DNA of 60,638 nucleotides from assembly GCA_025927475.1 (NCBI GenBank), contig JAICLL010000017.1, positions 1-60,638 on the forward strand, read 5' to 3'. Source of the stretch: Pirellulales bacterium (lineage in GTDB: Bacteria; Planctomycetota; Planctomycetia; Pirellulales; JAICIG01). The notes below the pieces were generated by a model. It was not told where the DNA came from, did no database searches, and saw only the letters and a program-made list of their open reading frames with translations. The translations under genes and the position numbers were made by a program. This document shows, one piece after another, positions 25,252 through 34,179 of this stretch (within the stretch, counting starts at the first letter, position 1; each line of letters opens with the position of its first letter).

Positions 25252-27789
25252 ATGTCCTTCACCGAATTCCTTCCGCCGTTGTCGCTGGCCGCCGTATTGG
25301 CCCTAGCTGCGGTCGTGCCGTGCGCGGTGCTGCTGTTGCGCTGGCTGATGGGGCCGGCCAACGCGGTGTCGCGGCGGTGGAGTCTGTGGACGCTGCGCGG
25401 GGCCATTATGCTGGTGGTTCTCCTGGTGCTGGCCAACCCCGTGCGCGTCGATGAGCTGCCGGGGCCGGTCGAGCGGCCCGAAATGTTTTATCTGCTCGAT
25501 ACTTCGGCCAGCATGCGATTGGGCAGCCCCGAGTCGCGCTGGCAACAGTCGCTGGCCTTGATCGACCAGACGCGGCGGCTGGTGCCGCAGTCGCCGGTTT
25601 TGCCCAAGGCGTTTCGCTTTGGTCAGCGGCTGGCGGCCATCGGCGATTTATCAAGGCTTGAGGCGGATCGCCCCATGGGGCCGCTGATGCCCACCGACGC
25701 CGACACGCGCCTAGTAGCGGCTCTGCGGCAGATCTCCAGCCGGTTTGGCCGCGTGCCGCCGTTGGGCGTGGTGGTGCTCTCTGATGGCCGGGCCCACGAC
25801 GAGGCCGATCTCGATCAGCTTGCCGCCGAGTTTGCCCGGCTGAAAGTGCCCATTCACGTGGCGCCCATCGGCGACACGACCAAGGGAGGCGACATCGCGG
25901 TGGCCGCCGTGGTTGCCCCGCCCCGCGCCCGCAAGTTCACCGAAATCGAAGTGCAAGTCTTTCTGCGCAGCTATGGCTACGACGGCAAACGGGCGGAAGT
26001 GCAGTTGCTCGAAGTCGGCGACGGCAATCGGGCTGATCGCCAGCTTGCGCCGCCGCTGCCGATCACGCTGCAATCGGGCTTTCAATCGGTCAGCCTCTCC
26101 TTCCGCACGGAACTGTCGACGCGCAAGCTGCGGGTGGCGGTGCCGCCGCTGGCCGACGAGGTCTCGAGTCACAACAACCAGATTGAAACCGAGATGGCCA
26201 TCGACCGCACCAAGCTGCGCGTGCTGTATATCGAAGGCAGTCCACAGCCGTTTTCGATGGCTCAGGTCGGGGGCCAGTACCAGGTTCGCGGCCCCTTCAC
26301 CGACTTCAAACAGGCCCTCACCGAAGACGAAGACATCGAGTGCGTGGTGCTGGCGCGGAGAGGCGGCCTGGGGCGGTTGCTGCGCGTCGTGGAAAACGGG
26401 CAGGTGGATGGCGTGCACGGCTTTCCGGCCACCGTGGCCGAGTTGGCCGCGTTCGACGCGATCGTGCTCAGCAACGTGCCCGCCGACGCCTTTACCGACC
26501 AACAAATGGATTGGTTCGAATCGTGGATTGGCCAACGTGGCGGCGGGCTGTGCATGATCGGCGGCGAAAACAGTTTTGCCTCGGGCGGCTGGGCCGATTC
26601 GCCGCTGGCGGCCATGCTGCCCGTCGAAATGCTGCCCGGCGTGTTCGACTGGCAGCCCGGCGAAGCCGTGCAGATTATTCCCGAACTGCCCCCCGCGCCG
26701 CACGCATTGTGGAACCTGGTGGCCGACGCCAAGCTGAACCGACAAATTGTGTCGGGCATTCCGGCGGTGGCCGGCGTCAATCGCTGGGCCGGAGCACGCG
26801 AAAACCTGACCACGGTGTTGGCCACGGCCACGCTCAGCGGCGGCCCAGTTGCACAGGACGGCTCGGCTAACGAGGGGTTCAGGGTTCAGGGCTCAGGGTT
26901 CAGCATTCAAGAATCAGCTCAGCCGGCAGGTACGCGGCCTACCGATAATCTCTCGATGGCTTCGCCAATTATCGTGGCGGGCCGCTATGGCCGCGGGCGG
27001 ACGGCGGCGCTGGCCTTCGCCATCAGCTCGCCGCACGCCGACGAGTTGGTGCAGCGTTGGGGTTCGGGCGACAACCGCTATTATGGCAAGCTCTGCCGCA
27101 ACCTGGTCTATTGGCTTACCGAGAATTCGGCCATCGGGCGGCGGCGGTTGGTGGCCGGCGCCGACAAGCGCTTTTATCGACCCGGTGAGACGATCGCCAT
27201 TCAGGCCACCACCTACGACGAAAGCGCCGCGCCGACCAACGATTATCGTGTGGTGGCGATGGTCGAGCCCCACGCCGCCCCCGGCGAAGCCGAGCCGGAG
27301 ACATCGCCGCTGCGTTGGCCCAGCGGCATGCCGCGCACCAGCGGCGAGGAAGAACCGAACATCGTCTGGGGCGAGGAATTCGATTTGCCATTGGGTGATG
27401 GCGCGAAAAACCATTCGATCGAGCTTCCTTTGGCCGACGTGCTATCCAGCGGCGCCTCGAGTCAATCGCTCCGCGTCGAGCTGACCGCCTACGAAGATCT
27501 GACGCAAATCGATAGCACTTCGCTCGACATCCAAGTGCTGCACGATCCTTTCGAGCAGCAGAATCCCTTTCCCAATCACCCGCTGCTAGAGCGACTGGCC
27601 GCCGGCTCGGGCGGTCGCGTGTTGCACTCTGCCGACGACCTGGCTGAGCTGTTGCGTGACGCCCCGGTGGACGTTGGCCCGCCGATCATCCGCCGCGCCC
27701 CGCTGTGGAGCAACGTCTGGATTTGGGGCCTTTTGATTGGGCTTCTCACGATTGAGTGGTGTTGGCGGCGGAAACTGGGTTTGGCGTAA
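25252..27789 (+). CDS. VWA/GATase-like membrane protein
   Basis: An 845-aa protein. Two N-terminal membrane helices (LSLAAVLALAAVVPCAVLLL and LRGAIMLVVLLVLANPVRV) are followed by a VWA domain with MIDAS DTSAS (FYLLDTSASMRL), a GATase-1-like domain (VLYIEGSPQ, IVLSNVPAD, GGGLCMIGGENSFASGGW) and a C-terminal helix (VWIWGLLIGLLTIEW). This set is typical of the last large member of MoxR/DUF58/BatA loci. Residues ~541-556 (GFRVQGSGFSIQES) are encoded by a GGTTCAGG-type repeat inserted in frame. The ATG at 25252 is preferred over TTG 25249. Confidence 0.85.
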   Translation: MSFTEFLPPLSLAAVLALAAVVPCAVLLLRWLMGPANAVSRRWSLWTLRGAIMLVVLLVLANPVRVDELPGPVERPEMFYLLDTSASMRLGSPESRWQQSLALIDQTRRLVPQSPVLPKAFRFGQRLAAIGDLSRLEADRPMGPLMPTDADTRLVAALRQISSRFGRVPPLGVVVLSDGRAHDEADLDQLAAEFARLKVPIHVAPIGDTTKGGDIAVAAVVAPPRARKFTEIEVQVFLRSYGYDGKRAEVQLLEVGDGNRADRQLAPPLPITLQSGFQSVSLSFRTELSTRKLRVAVPPLADEVSSHNNQIETEMAIDRTKLRVLYIEGSPQPFSMAQVGGQYQVRGPFTDFKQALTEDEDIECVVLARRGGLGRLLRVVENGQVDGVHGFPATVAELAAFDAIVLSNVPADAFTDQQMDWFESWIGQRGGGLCMIGGENSFASGGWADSPLAAMLPVEMLPGVFDWQPGEAVQIIPELPPAPHALWNLVADAKLNRQIVSGIPAVAGVNRWAGARENLTTVLATATLSGGPVAQDGSANEGFRVQGSGFSIQESAQPAGTRPTDNLSMASPIIVAGRYGRGRTAALAFAISSPHADELVQRWGSGDNRYYGKLCRNLVYWLTENSAIGRRRLVAGADKRFYRPGETIAIQATTYDESAAPTNDYRVVAMVEPHAAPGEAEPETSPLRWPSGMPRTSGEEEPNIVWGEEFDLPLGDGAKNHSIELPLADVLSSGASSQSLRVELTAYEDLTQIDSTSLDIQVLHDPFEQQNPFPNHPLLERLAAGSGGRVLHSADDLAELLRDAPVDVGPPIIRRAPLWSNVWIWGLLIGLLTIEWCWRRKLGLA
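26876..26914. repeat. In-frame GGTTCAGG-type repeat inside a gene
   Basis: GGGGTTCAGGGTTCAGGG, then CTCAGGGTTCAGCATTCAAG. Units of ~9 nt, read as GFRVQGSGFSIQ. The surrounding protein is a conserved envelope protein, so this looks like an insertion tolerated in a loop. Confidence 0.65.
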
Positions 27790-28247
27790 GAGAGCCGCTC
27801 TCATTTCCCGGTGTTTACTTTTGCATTTTGCATTTTGCCTTTCCTCTTCGACGACGCTATCCACGCCCCCGGCGGCTTTTTTTGGCTCCTCGCGCGCTAC
27901 ACTCGTGCGCGGTGATGTCCTCGTCGAGTAAGAGGCTCGGCCAGTCAAGTTGCGGATTCTTGACGATGCGACTGGCACCGGGCAACAGACTGAGCATCGC
28001 CGTTGGTTCTTTCGGATTATCGGCGCGGACAACCTCGCCACCGATTTGATCTAGGACGAAAGAAGCCCAATGGGGGTTTGATGCCGCCGCCGAAGCAGTA
28101 AGTGCCGGCGTCGACTGGTTCAACATACGTCCGCCCAACTCCGAGCCGCATCGCCGATTATCACCATCATCGCCATCCGGGCGGCATGAAAAATGCCGGC
28201 GGAGGGTGGGGCAACGCACCACCGCCCTCTAGCCCCCGAGTGATTCT
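27790..28247. other. Intergenic stretch without a convincing gene
   Basis: 458 nt between the VWA protein and the FAD/Fe-S oxidoreductase. It starts with a small TTTTGCATTTTGCATTTTGCC repeat (27820-27840). A minus-strand open frame from 28126 down to 27857 (89 codons, beginning MLNQSTPALT and including LDQIGGEVVRAD) has a natural look but no ribosome site and no known family. The end, just before the ATG at 28248, is G/C-rich with CCACCGCCCTC. I see no other structure. Confidence 0.4.
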
Positions 28248-31200
28248 ATGGCCATGCAATTGCTGCCTATCCTCGATCGCCCGTCTGTGCGGCCAGCGGA
28301 CGAGGCACCTGATGTCGATGCCCAGGCGCTGGCCGCCGAACTGCGGCGCCATGTTTCGGGCGAAGTGCGATTCGACGCCGGCAGTCGTGCGCTCTATACG
28401 ACCGACTCGGCCATTTTTCGGCGCGTGCCCATTGGCGTGGTGCTGCCGCGTGGCGCCGATGACGTGGAGGCCACGCTGGCTGCCTGCCGCAAGTACGGCG
28501 CGCCGGTGCTCCCGCGCGGCGGGGGCACCAGCATCAGCGGAAATAGCTGCAACCTGGCCGTTGTGATCGACATGTCGAAATACATGAATCGTATCCTCGA
28601 GCTCGATCCCGGCAGTCAGACTGCCCGCGTGCAGCCGGGCGTGATCTGCGATTCGCTCCGCGACGCCGCCGAAAAACATCACTTGACCTTCGCCCCCGAT
28701 CCTTCGACCCACAACCGCTGTAACCTGGGCGGCATGATCGGCAACAATTCGTGCGGCACGCACTCGATGATGGGCGGACGCACCGCCGACAACATTCACG
28801 AGCTCGACGTCATCACCTACGACGGCGCGCGGATGCGGGTCGGTCCGGCGGATGACGATGAAATCAACCGCATTGTTGCGGCGGCGGGGCGGCGCGGAGA
28901 AATCTACGCCCGACTGCGAATGATCCGCGGTCGTTATGCCGACCTGGTCCGCCAACGTTATCCACAAATCCCGCGGCAATGTTCCGGTTACAATCTCGAT
29001 CAACTGCTGCCCGAAAAGGGGTTTCATGTCGCGCGGTCGCTGGTTGGCTCCGAAGGCACCTGCGTAGTGGTGCTCGAAGCCGCTTGCCGGTTGGTACACA
29101 GTCCGCCGGTGCGAATGCTGGTGGTGGCGGGCTTTCCCGATATCGCCACCGCCGGCGACTATGTGCCGCTGATCCGCGAGCACGAGCCGACCGGGCTGGA
29201 GGGCGTCGACGATTACCTGGTCGATGCGCTGCGGGCCAAAGCCCATCAGGTGGAGAAATTGCCGCTGCTACCCGAAGGGCGAAGCTGGCTCTATATCGAG
29301 CTGGGGGCAGAGGATCGCGCGGAAGGGCTAGCCCAGGCCGAACGGCTCGTCACGCGGCTGCGCAAACAGCCGGGCGTGGTGTCCGCCGAAGTTTTCCCCG
29401 ATAAAGACATCGCCAAAAAGCTGTGGGACATTCGGCACGAAGGACTCTCGCTCACGCACGTACCCGGCGTGGGCGCCTTGTGGCCGGGCTGGGAAGACGG
29501 CGCCGTCGCCCCCGAGCAAGTGGGCGACTATCTGCGCGAGTTGCGCAAATTGATTAACTCGTTCGGCTATGTCGGGCCATTGTTCGCGCACTTGGGGCAG
29601 GGTTGCATTCACACGCGCACCAATTTTGACCTCACCTCGCGCGAGGGCATTGCCAAGTACCGCGCCTTCATGGAAGCCGCCGCCGACCTGGTGGTGCGCT
29701 TCGGCGGCTCGCTGTCGGGCGAGCACGGCGATGGCCGCTTCCGTTCAGAGCTGCTCGTAAAGATGTTCGGCGAAGAACTGATCGAAGCTTTCCGCGAGTT
29801 CAAAATGGCCTGGGATCCCGACAACCGCATGAATCCCGGCATCAAGGTCAATCCCGACCGACTCGACGAGCATTTGCGGCTGGGACCCGACTATGCTCCG
29901 CCGCGGCTGCATACGCACTTTCAGTTTCCCGACGACGAGGGCAGTTTTGCCTCGGCCACCGTACGCTGCATCGGGCTGGGCGAATGCCGCCGCGAACAAA
30001 TTGGCGTGATGTGCCCGAGCTACCAGGCTACGCGCGAGGAGATGCATTCGACGCGCGGGCGGGCGCGATTGCTGTTCGAGATGCTGCAGGGCAACCCGGT
30101 GAAGGGCGGCTGGCGCGATCCGCACGTGCGCGAGTCGCTCGATTTGTGCCTTGCCTGCAAAGGCTGTAAGAGCGAATGCCCGGCCAATGTCGATATGGCC
30201 ACCTACAAGGCTGAGTTTCTTTCGCACTATTATGCGGGGCGAATCCGGCCGCGATCGGCCTATGCAATGGGGTTGATCGCCTGGTGGGCGCGACTGGGGT
30301 CGCTGGCGCCCGAGGCGGTCAACCTGTTGACGCACGCGCCCTTGATCGGTCGCGCGGTCAAATGGCTGGGCGGCATTTCGCCCCGGCGAAAAGTGCCGCC
30401 GTTTGCGCCGCAGACGTTCAAGGAATGGTTCCACGCGCGGCCGCCGCAGAATGTCGGCCGTGCGCCGGTGATGCTCTGGCCCGATACGTTTACCAACCAC
30501 TTTCACCCCGAGATTGCCAAGGCGGCGGTCGAAGTGCTCGAACACGCCGGCTTTCAGGTGCTGGTGCCGCGGCCGGCTCTCTGTTGCGGCAGGCCGCTGT
30601 ACGACTTTGGCATGTTGACCACCGCCAAGCAGTTCTTGCGCAAGATTCTCACGGCATTGACCGACGAAATTCGCGAAGGCGTGCCGATGGTCGGGCTTGA
30701 GCCAAGCTGCGTGGCAGTGTTTCGCGACGAAATGCTGGGCCTCTTCCCGCACGACGTCGACGCACAGCGATTGGCCAAGCAGACATTCACGCTCGGCGAG
30801 TTTCTGGCCAAGGCGCCTGGCTATCGCCCGCCGCCGCTCGACCGCCGGGCCTTAGTCCACGGCCATTGCCATCACAAGTCGATCATGCGGATGGGCGGCG
30901 AAGAGAAGATCATCCAGCAGATGGGCTTGGAGTACGGCAAAATTCTCGATTCGGGCTGTTGCGGCATGGCCGGCTCGTTTGGTTTCGAGGCGGGGCACTA
31001 CGATATTTCGATGAAAATCGGCGGGCAGCGACTGTTTCCGGCGGTCGAAGAGGCGGCGACCGACGAAATCATTATCGCCGACGGTTTTAGTTGCCGCCAT
31101 CAGATCCTGGAAGCGACCAATCGCCAAGCGATGCACTTGGCCCAGGTGCTCAAGATGGCTTACGACGCGGGGCCGGCGGGCCCGCCCGGCGGGTTTCCCG

Positions 31201-31334
31201 AATTGCGATATCCCGAAGTGCGTTTCGACGGTCCCGAGCGGATGAAAAAAACGCTCCGCTCCGCCGCGGTTGCCGGCGGGCTGTTGTTGGCCGGGGGAGT
31301 AACTTTGGCGCTTGTGAGGCGGCGCCGCTTGTAG
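28248..31334 (+). CDS. Fused FAD-binding / Fe-S oxidoreductase (GlcD-GlpC type)
   Basis: A 1028-aa fusion. The N-terminal ~470 residues are a PCMH-type FAD-binding oxidase with C-terminal FAD-linked domain (VLPRGGGTSISGNSCNLAV, MIGNNSCGTHSMMGGRTADN, GHLGQGC-like FAHLGQGCIHTRTNFD, SGEHGDGRFRSELL). Around residue 634 a CLACKGCKSECP motif binds [4Fe-4S]. Two CCG domains follow (ALCCGRPLYDFG near 779 and GCCGMAGSFGFE near 904). A final hydrophobic helix followed by RRRRL suggests a membrane tether. The family oxidises 2-hydroxyacids such as D-lactate or 2-hydroxyglutarate (YdiJ-like) and passes electrons to quinone. The exact substrate cannot be read from sequence. Confidence 0.9.
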   Translation: MAMQLLPILDRPSVRPADEAPDVDAQALAAELRRHVSGEVRFDAGSRALYTTDSAIFRRVPIGVVLPRGADDVEATLAACRKYGAPVLPRGGGTSISGNSCNLAVVIDMSKYMNRILELDPGSQTARVQPGVICDSLRDAAEKHHLTFAPDPSTHNRCNLGGMIGNNSCGTHSMMGGRTADNIHELDVITYDGARMRVGPADDDEINRIVAAAGRRGEIYARLRMIRGRYADLVRQRYPQIPRQCSGYNLDQLLPEKGFHVARSLVGSEGTCVVVLEAACRLVHSPPVRMLVVAGFPDIATAGDYVPLIREHEPTGLEGVDDYLVDALRAKAHQVEKLPLLPEGRSWLYIELGAEDRAEGLAQAERLVTRLRKQPGVVSAEVFPDKDIAKKLWDIRHEGLSLTHVPGVGALWPGWEDGAVAPEQVGDYLRELRKLINSFGYVGPLFAHLGQGCIHTRTNFDLTSREGIAKYRAFMEAAADLVVRFGGSLSGEHGDGRFRSELLVKMFGEELIEAFREFKMAWDPDNRMNPGIKVNPDRLDEHLRLGPDYAPPRLHTHFQFPDDEGSFASATVRCIGLGECRREQIGVMCPSYQATREEMHSTRGRARLLFEMLQGNPVKGGWRDPHVRESLDLCLACKGCKSECPANVDMATYKAEFLSHYYAGRIRPRSAYAMGLIAWWARLGSLAPEAVNLLTHAPLIGRAVKWLGGISPRRKVPPFAPQTFKEWFHARPPQNVGRAPVMLWPDTFTNHFHPEIAKAAVEVLEHAGFQVLVPRPALCCGRPLYDFGMLTTAKQFLRKILTALTDEIREGVPMVGLEPSCVAVFRDEMLGLFPHDVDAQRLAKQTFTLGEFLAKAPGYRPPPLDRRALVHGHCHHKSIMRMGGEEKIIQQMGLEYGKILDSGCCGMAGSFGFEAGHYDISMKIGGQRLFPAVEEAATDEIIIADGFSCRHQILEATNRQAMHLAQVLKMAYDAGPAGPPGGFPELRYPEVRFDGPERMKKTLRSAAVAGGLLLAGGVTLALVRRRRL

Positions 31335-31356
31335 GATAAGCGTCTCGCTTGTCCGT
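31331..31356. terminator. Hairpin after the FAD/Fe-S gene
   Basis: GGATAAGCG-TCT-CGCTTGTCC, a 9-bp stem with one G-T pair, overlapping the stop codon. There is no T-tract, so termination is uncertain; it could equally be another short repeat. Confidence 0.35.
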
Positions 31357-31399
31357 CCTCTTCGCTGAAGTCCCGCCACGGCGAATGCGGTGCTCGGGC

Positions 31400-31427
31400 T
31401 TCAGGCGACCGCGGTTTCAGGTATACT
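31400..31427 (+). promoter_or_regulatory. Possible promoter of the small-protein/protease-like pair
   Basis: TTCAGG, 16-bp spacer, TATACT, 45 nt before the ATG at 31472. The -10 is good, the -35 weak. Confidence 0.35.
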
Positions 31428-31471
31428 TAAGGGAATGGACTAACATTCGACGCATTCGCCACGGTGAGGTT

Positions 31472-31714
31472 ATGGAGGTTATGAATCCAGAAGTTTTTCG
31501 GCACAACCGCGCGGTGTTTGGGCCTGCGGAACTTTCTGCGCATCAGGGGCGCTGGGTGGCATTCAGCTTAGACGGACGGCGGATTATTGCGAGCAGCCAG
31601 GATCTTGAACTGCTGGACAAGATGATCACTGATGCGGGCGAAGACCCCGAACGAGTAGCGCTGGAACGCATCGAGCCTTACGACGTGTCGTTGGGAGCGG
31701 CGGAGTTTTCTTAA
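31472..31714 (+). CDS. Small hypothetical protein paired with protease-like gene
   Basis: An 80-aa soluble protein (NPEVFRHNRAVFGPAELSAH, WVAFSLDGRRIIASSQDLELL). It resembles the DUF5678-like small proteins that accompany retropepsin-like genes in planctomycetes and cyanobacteria. Its TAA shares an A with the next ATG (TAATG), so it is coupled to the protease-like gene. ATG 31472 has GTGAGG upstream; ATG 31481 is an alternative. Confidence 0.65.
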   Translation: MEVMNPEVFRHNRAVFGPAELSAHQGRWVAFSLDGRRIIASSQDLELLDKMITDAGEDPERVALERIEPYDVSLGAAEFS

Positions 31715-32187
31715 TGCTGCGGTTCCCGTACCAGGATGAGCCGCTGAGTGGTCCTTCGCCTCCTTCGTTGCCATCTTCCGCGAGAGTCCGCTGGCGGCCT
31801 CTCGTTCCAGTAGCGATCATCGGACCGAAGGCAAGCCGCCGCACTTTTTCTCGCGCGGTGCTCGACCCGGGGGCCGATGATACAGTCTTTCCGCTAGGCG
31901 TCGCGGGCATAATCGGCGTAGTGCTTCGTCCAGACACCGGTCACGCCCTGCGATGGCGCGGCCAAGGCTACTCATTGCGCTTCGGGGATGTTGACTTGGA
32001 GCTGTCTGATGGAATTGAGCTCCGACGGTGGCAGGCAGTGGTCGGTTTCTCACAAGCTCCGCTGCGTTATCCGGTCCTTGGGCTTAGTGGCTGTTTGCAA
32101 TTCTTCGATGCGCGTTTCCTGGGCGATAATCACTTTGTGGAACTGGAACCGAACCAGTCATTCTCCGGAAGGGCTGTCTGTGCCTAG
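31714..32187 (+). CDS. Clan AA aspartic-protease-like protein
   Basis: A 157-aa single-domain protein resembling bacterial retropepsin-like proteases: VAIIGPKASRRTFSRAVLD, then the active-site-like PGADDTVFP, and a second hydrophobic half with YPVLGLSGCLQFFDARF. The family motif D-T/S-G-A reads D-P-G-A here, a substitution that may harm catalysis. Start overlaps the upstream stop as TAATG. It may form dimers, as single-domain aspartic proteases do. Confidence 0.65.
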   Translation: MLRFPYQDEPLSGPSPPSLPSSARVRWRPLVPVAIIGPKASRRTFSRAVLDPGADDTVFPLGVAGIIGVVLRPDTGHALRWRGQGYSLRFGDVDLELSDGIELRRWQAVVGFSQAPLRYPVLGLSGCLQFFDARFLGDNHFVELEPNQSFSGRAVCA

Positions 32188-32227
32188 TCCGTCATAATCG
32201 CGAGACGGCCTAAATTCATCTTTTTAA

Positions 32228-32743
32228 TCATGGTCTCGGCCAGAGAAACAGATATACCGCGATGCCGGAGAGCACAGCAATCAGCAGCCAGCGCAAGGCG
32301 TGTGGCAAGCGAGCCCCAATCGAATCATCTGTTTTACGTTCCGCGGGCCAAACTCGGTCGATGCCGATGGCCAACGCCAGCGCGGCCAAGACAAACAGGG
32401 CCTGACACGCCTGGTAACCGTAATGAAACCGATAGAGCAACCATATGGCGGCTCCCGCGGTATGCCCTACGGTGACGGCCACGCTACTGGCCAGTGCCAA
32501 TGTCCGTGGCAACAGCAGGATCATCGCGACGAAAACGAACATCCACCCTAGAAACCCAGCCAGAAAGGCGAGCGGGTGGTACGCCAGCAAATGCTGAAAG
32601 GTCGGCGATATCTCGTTTACGCTGGCATAGTCGCCGGCCCAGTACTCCGCCGATTGGCCCACCAAGGTCAGCGTGGCATCCAAGCAGGCCGCGGCGGCGG
32701 GCGGAAGACAAAGGCCACAAAGTCGCCGAGAGAACGGTGTCAT
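32228..32743 (-). CDS. Integral membrane protein, unknown
   Basis: A 171-aa protein with about four hydrophobic helices (LAFLAGFLGWMFVFVAMILLL, LALASSVAVTVGHTAGAAIW, CQALFVLAALALAIGI, LLIAVLSGIAVYLFLW). No family recognised. It lies 13 nt after the gene at 32757-33230 and is probably co-transcribed with it. Confidence 0.7.
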   Translation of the reverse strand: MTPFSRRLCGLCLPPAAAACLDATLTLVGQSAEYWAGDYASVNEISPTFQHLLAYHPLAFLAGFLGWMFVFVAMILLLPRTLALASSVAVTVGHTAGAAIWLLYRFHYGYQACQALFVLAALALAIGIDRVWPAERKTDDSIGARLPHALRWLLIAVLSGIAVYLFLWPRP

Positions 32744-32756
32744 GCATCACCAGAAG

Positions 32757-33230
32757 TCAGGCACGGAAGGCAGCGTAAGCCATCACGGCGGTCGGCGCCG
32801 AAACGAGCAACGCAAGTGCGAACGCGGCGGCCAGACGCCACCGACCGTATGAGCCGAGCCAGGTCAGGCCGGTGGTGAGCATAAGGCTCGTTACTCCCAT
32901 CGCCCGGAACTCCAGCGAATCGTTCACTCGAGCGTGTAGTAGCCAGGCCGCCGGCAGAAAGCCCGGCAAGAGTGGCCAAAGCCTGAGCCAAAGCAAGCGA
33001 TAGCCGCTCCAGGGTTCGTCGATCAGCAGCAGCCAACTGAAGGGAGTGTAAAGACCCAACAGCACCACGGCGAGTGAAAGTCCGAAACGCGACTGCTTTC
33101 TGGCACGAAGCAGGCACAGTCCGATGCCGATTGCCGGAATCGCGGGCGCCGGCACGGCGCAGATCACCGCAATCAGGGCAGCAACCCCCATGAGTTTCGC
33201 AAGCGTGAATTGAAACGGCGTCCGCGTCAT
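32757..33230 (-). CDS. Integral membrane protein, unknown
   Basis: A 157-aa protein with four or five membrane helices. The N-terminus (TPFQFTLAKLMGVAALIAVI) follows the 'F-x-L-x-x-L' start seen in many short planctomycete membrane proteins. Function unknown. First gene of a likely two-gene operon with 32228-32743. Confidence 0.7.
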   Translation of the reverse strand: MTRTPFQFTLAKLMGVAALIAVICAVPAPAIPAIGIGLCLLRARKQSRFGLSLAVVLLGLYTPFSWLLLIDEPWSGYRLLWLRLWPLLPGFLPAAWLLHARVNDSLEFRAMGVTSLMLTTGLTWLGSYGRWRLAAAFALALLVSAPTAVMAYAAFRA

Positions 33231-33245
33231 CTAATGTCGGCAAAA

Positions 33246-33275
33246 GGTGGGACTCGCTGCGATCAGCCCATCCTG
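33246..33275. repeat. REP2 element (degenerate)
   Basis: GGTGGGACTCGCTGCGATCA followed by GCCCATCCTGC, matching the REP2 consensus with a few changes. Confidence 0.55.
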
Positions 33276-33303
33276 CGCCCTTGGCTCGCCCGACGATAAG
33301 CGT

Positions 33304-33561
33304 TTAGCCCTGATCATTCCGCCGGCGTCGCGGCCGTCCGGTCGGCTCGAGGCTTTCCACCATCAGCAGCGAAACTTCGTGCCAAGCCTCGTGCCCATTC
33401 GAGGCCGCGGTGGTATAAATGCGCGCCGTATTGCGTCCGACCAGGATCATCTCAGGGTGACGGACCTCAAAGGTCTGCCCGCTGGCCATGCGGATTCGGA
33501 AGGGCCGAAATGGCTCGGCGAGAACATGGTCGCCGAGTTTTCTGTAGTTGATCATTGTCAA
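33304..33561 (-). CDS. Small hypothetical protein
   Basis: An 85-aa soluble protein (EPFRPFRIRMASGQTFEVRH, then PEMILVGRNTARIYT). The block PFRPFRI...SGQ..EVRHPE is a recurring small planctomycete family that I know only as hypothetical. A third-residue ATG at 33555 could be the start. REP2 copies flank it on both sides. Confidence 0.65.
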   Translation of the reverse strand: MTMINYRKLGDHVLAEPFRPFRIRMASGQTFEVRHPEMILVGRNTARIYTTAASNGHEAWHEVSLLMVESLEPTGRPRRRRNDQG

Positions 33562-33669
33562 ACCTGATACTCAGAATGACATGTGCCTCGCCGAGCGCCC
33601 GCCGACGGTCATCATAATATGGTTGGCCTCAACGAAGCAACACGCGGCACGACCTGGTTCGGCCGAAGA

Positions 33670-33699
33670 GGGGACTCGCTATGCTCGGCCCAGCCTACG
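33670..33699. repeat. REP2 element (degenerate)
   Basis: GGGGACTCGCTATGCTCGGC followed by CCAGCCTAC. Confidence 0.55.
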
Positions 33700-33708
33700 C
33701 CGATAACC

Positions 33709-34179
33709 TTAGGGCGATACCGCCTCGGCGTCCGTCGGGCGATTAGAATCGATCCGTTGCCCCAGCCCGGCGAAGAGGCGAGTGCGCAGTTCGGTCAACC
33801 GCTGGCGGTGTTTCTGCCACGCTTCGCCGAGTTCCTCCACATCGAAACAGTCTGGCTCGATAAACAGCAGCGACGGCTGAGCCAGCCTGTGCTCCAGAGC
33901 AAGCTGTTTTAAGAGCTGGCGATCGGGGCGGTTGAGTTGATGGGCGCGGCACAGCGCGCGGAAGAGCGCTCGCGGGTCGAGGCAACTGACCGCTCGCTCT
34001 TTGCGCGCCACCAGCCGCGAGATTCCCCAGACGCTCACGAAGAACAAGCAGAAAATCAGCAGCGCCGAGGTCAAGTCGCCCACGTCGACTTGCGCCTGGC
34101 GCGATTGCATGCCCCGCGCAATGTTGCGTATGGCGTGCTGATCGGCCAGCAGAGCGAGCAAGAGTTGAAGGTGTTGCAT
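33709..34179 (-). CDS. Single-pass membrane protein coupled to HEAT protein
   Basis: A 156-aa protein: a short N-terminal helix, one membrane segment (ALLIFCLFFVSVWGISRLV) and a charged cytosolic C-terminal region (RLTELRTRLFAGLGQ). Its ATG shares an A with the TGA of the upstream HEAT-repeat gene (TGATG), so the two are translationally coupled and probably bind each other. Family unknown. Confidence 0.65.
   Translation of the reverse strand: MQHLQLLLALLADQHAIRNIARGMQSRQAQVDVGDLTSALLIFCLFFVSVWGISRLVARKERAVSCLDPRALFRALCRAHQLNRPDRQLLKQLALEHRLAQPSLLFIEPDCFDVEELGEAWQKHRQRLTELRTRLFAGLGQRIDSNRPTDAEAVSP

Noticed and set aside
27857..28222. Minus-strand open frame in the 458-nt gap
   Set aside because: It reads fairly naturally but has no ribosome site, promoter or known family; mentioned only in the intergenic entry.
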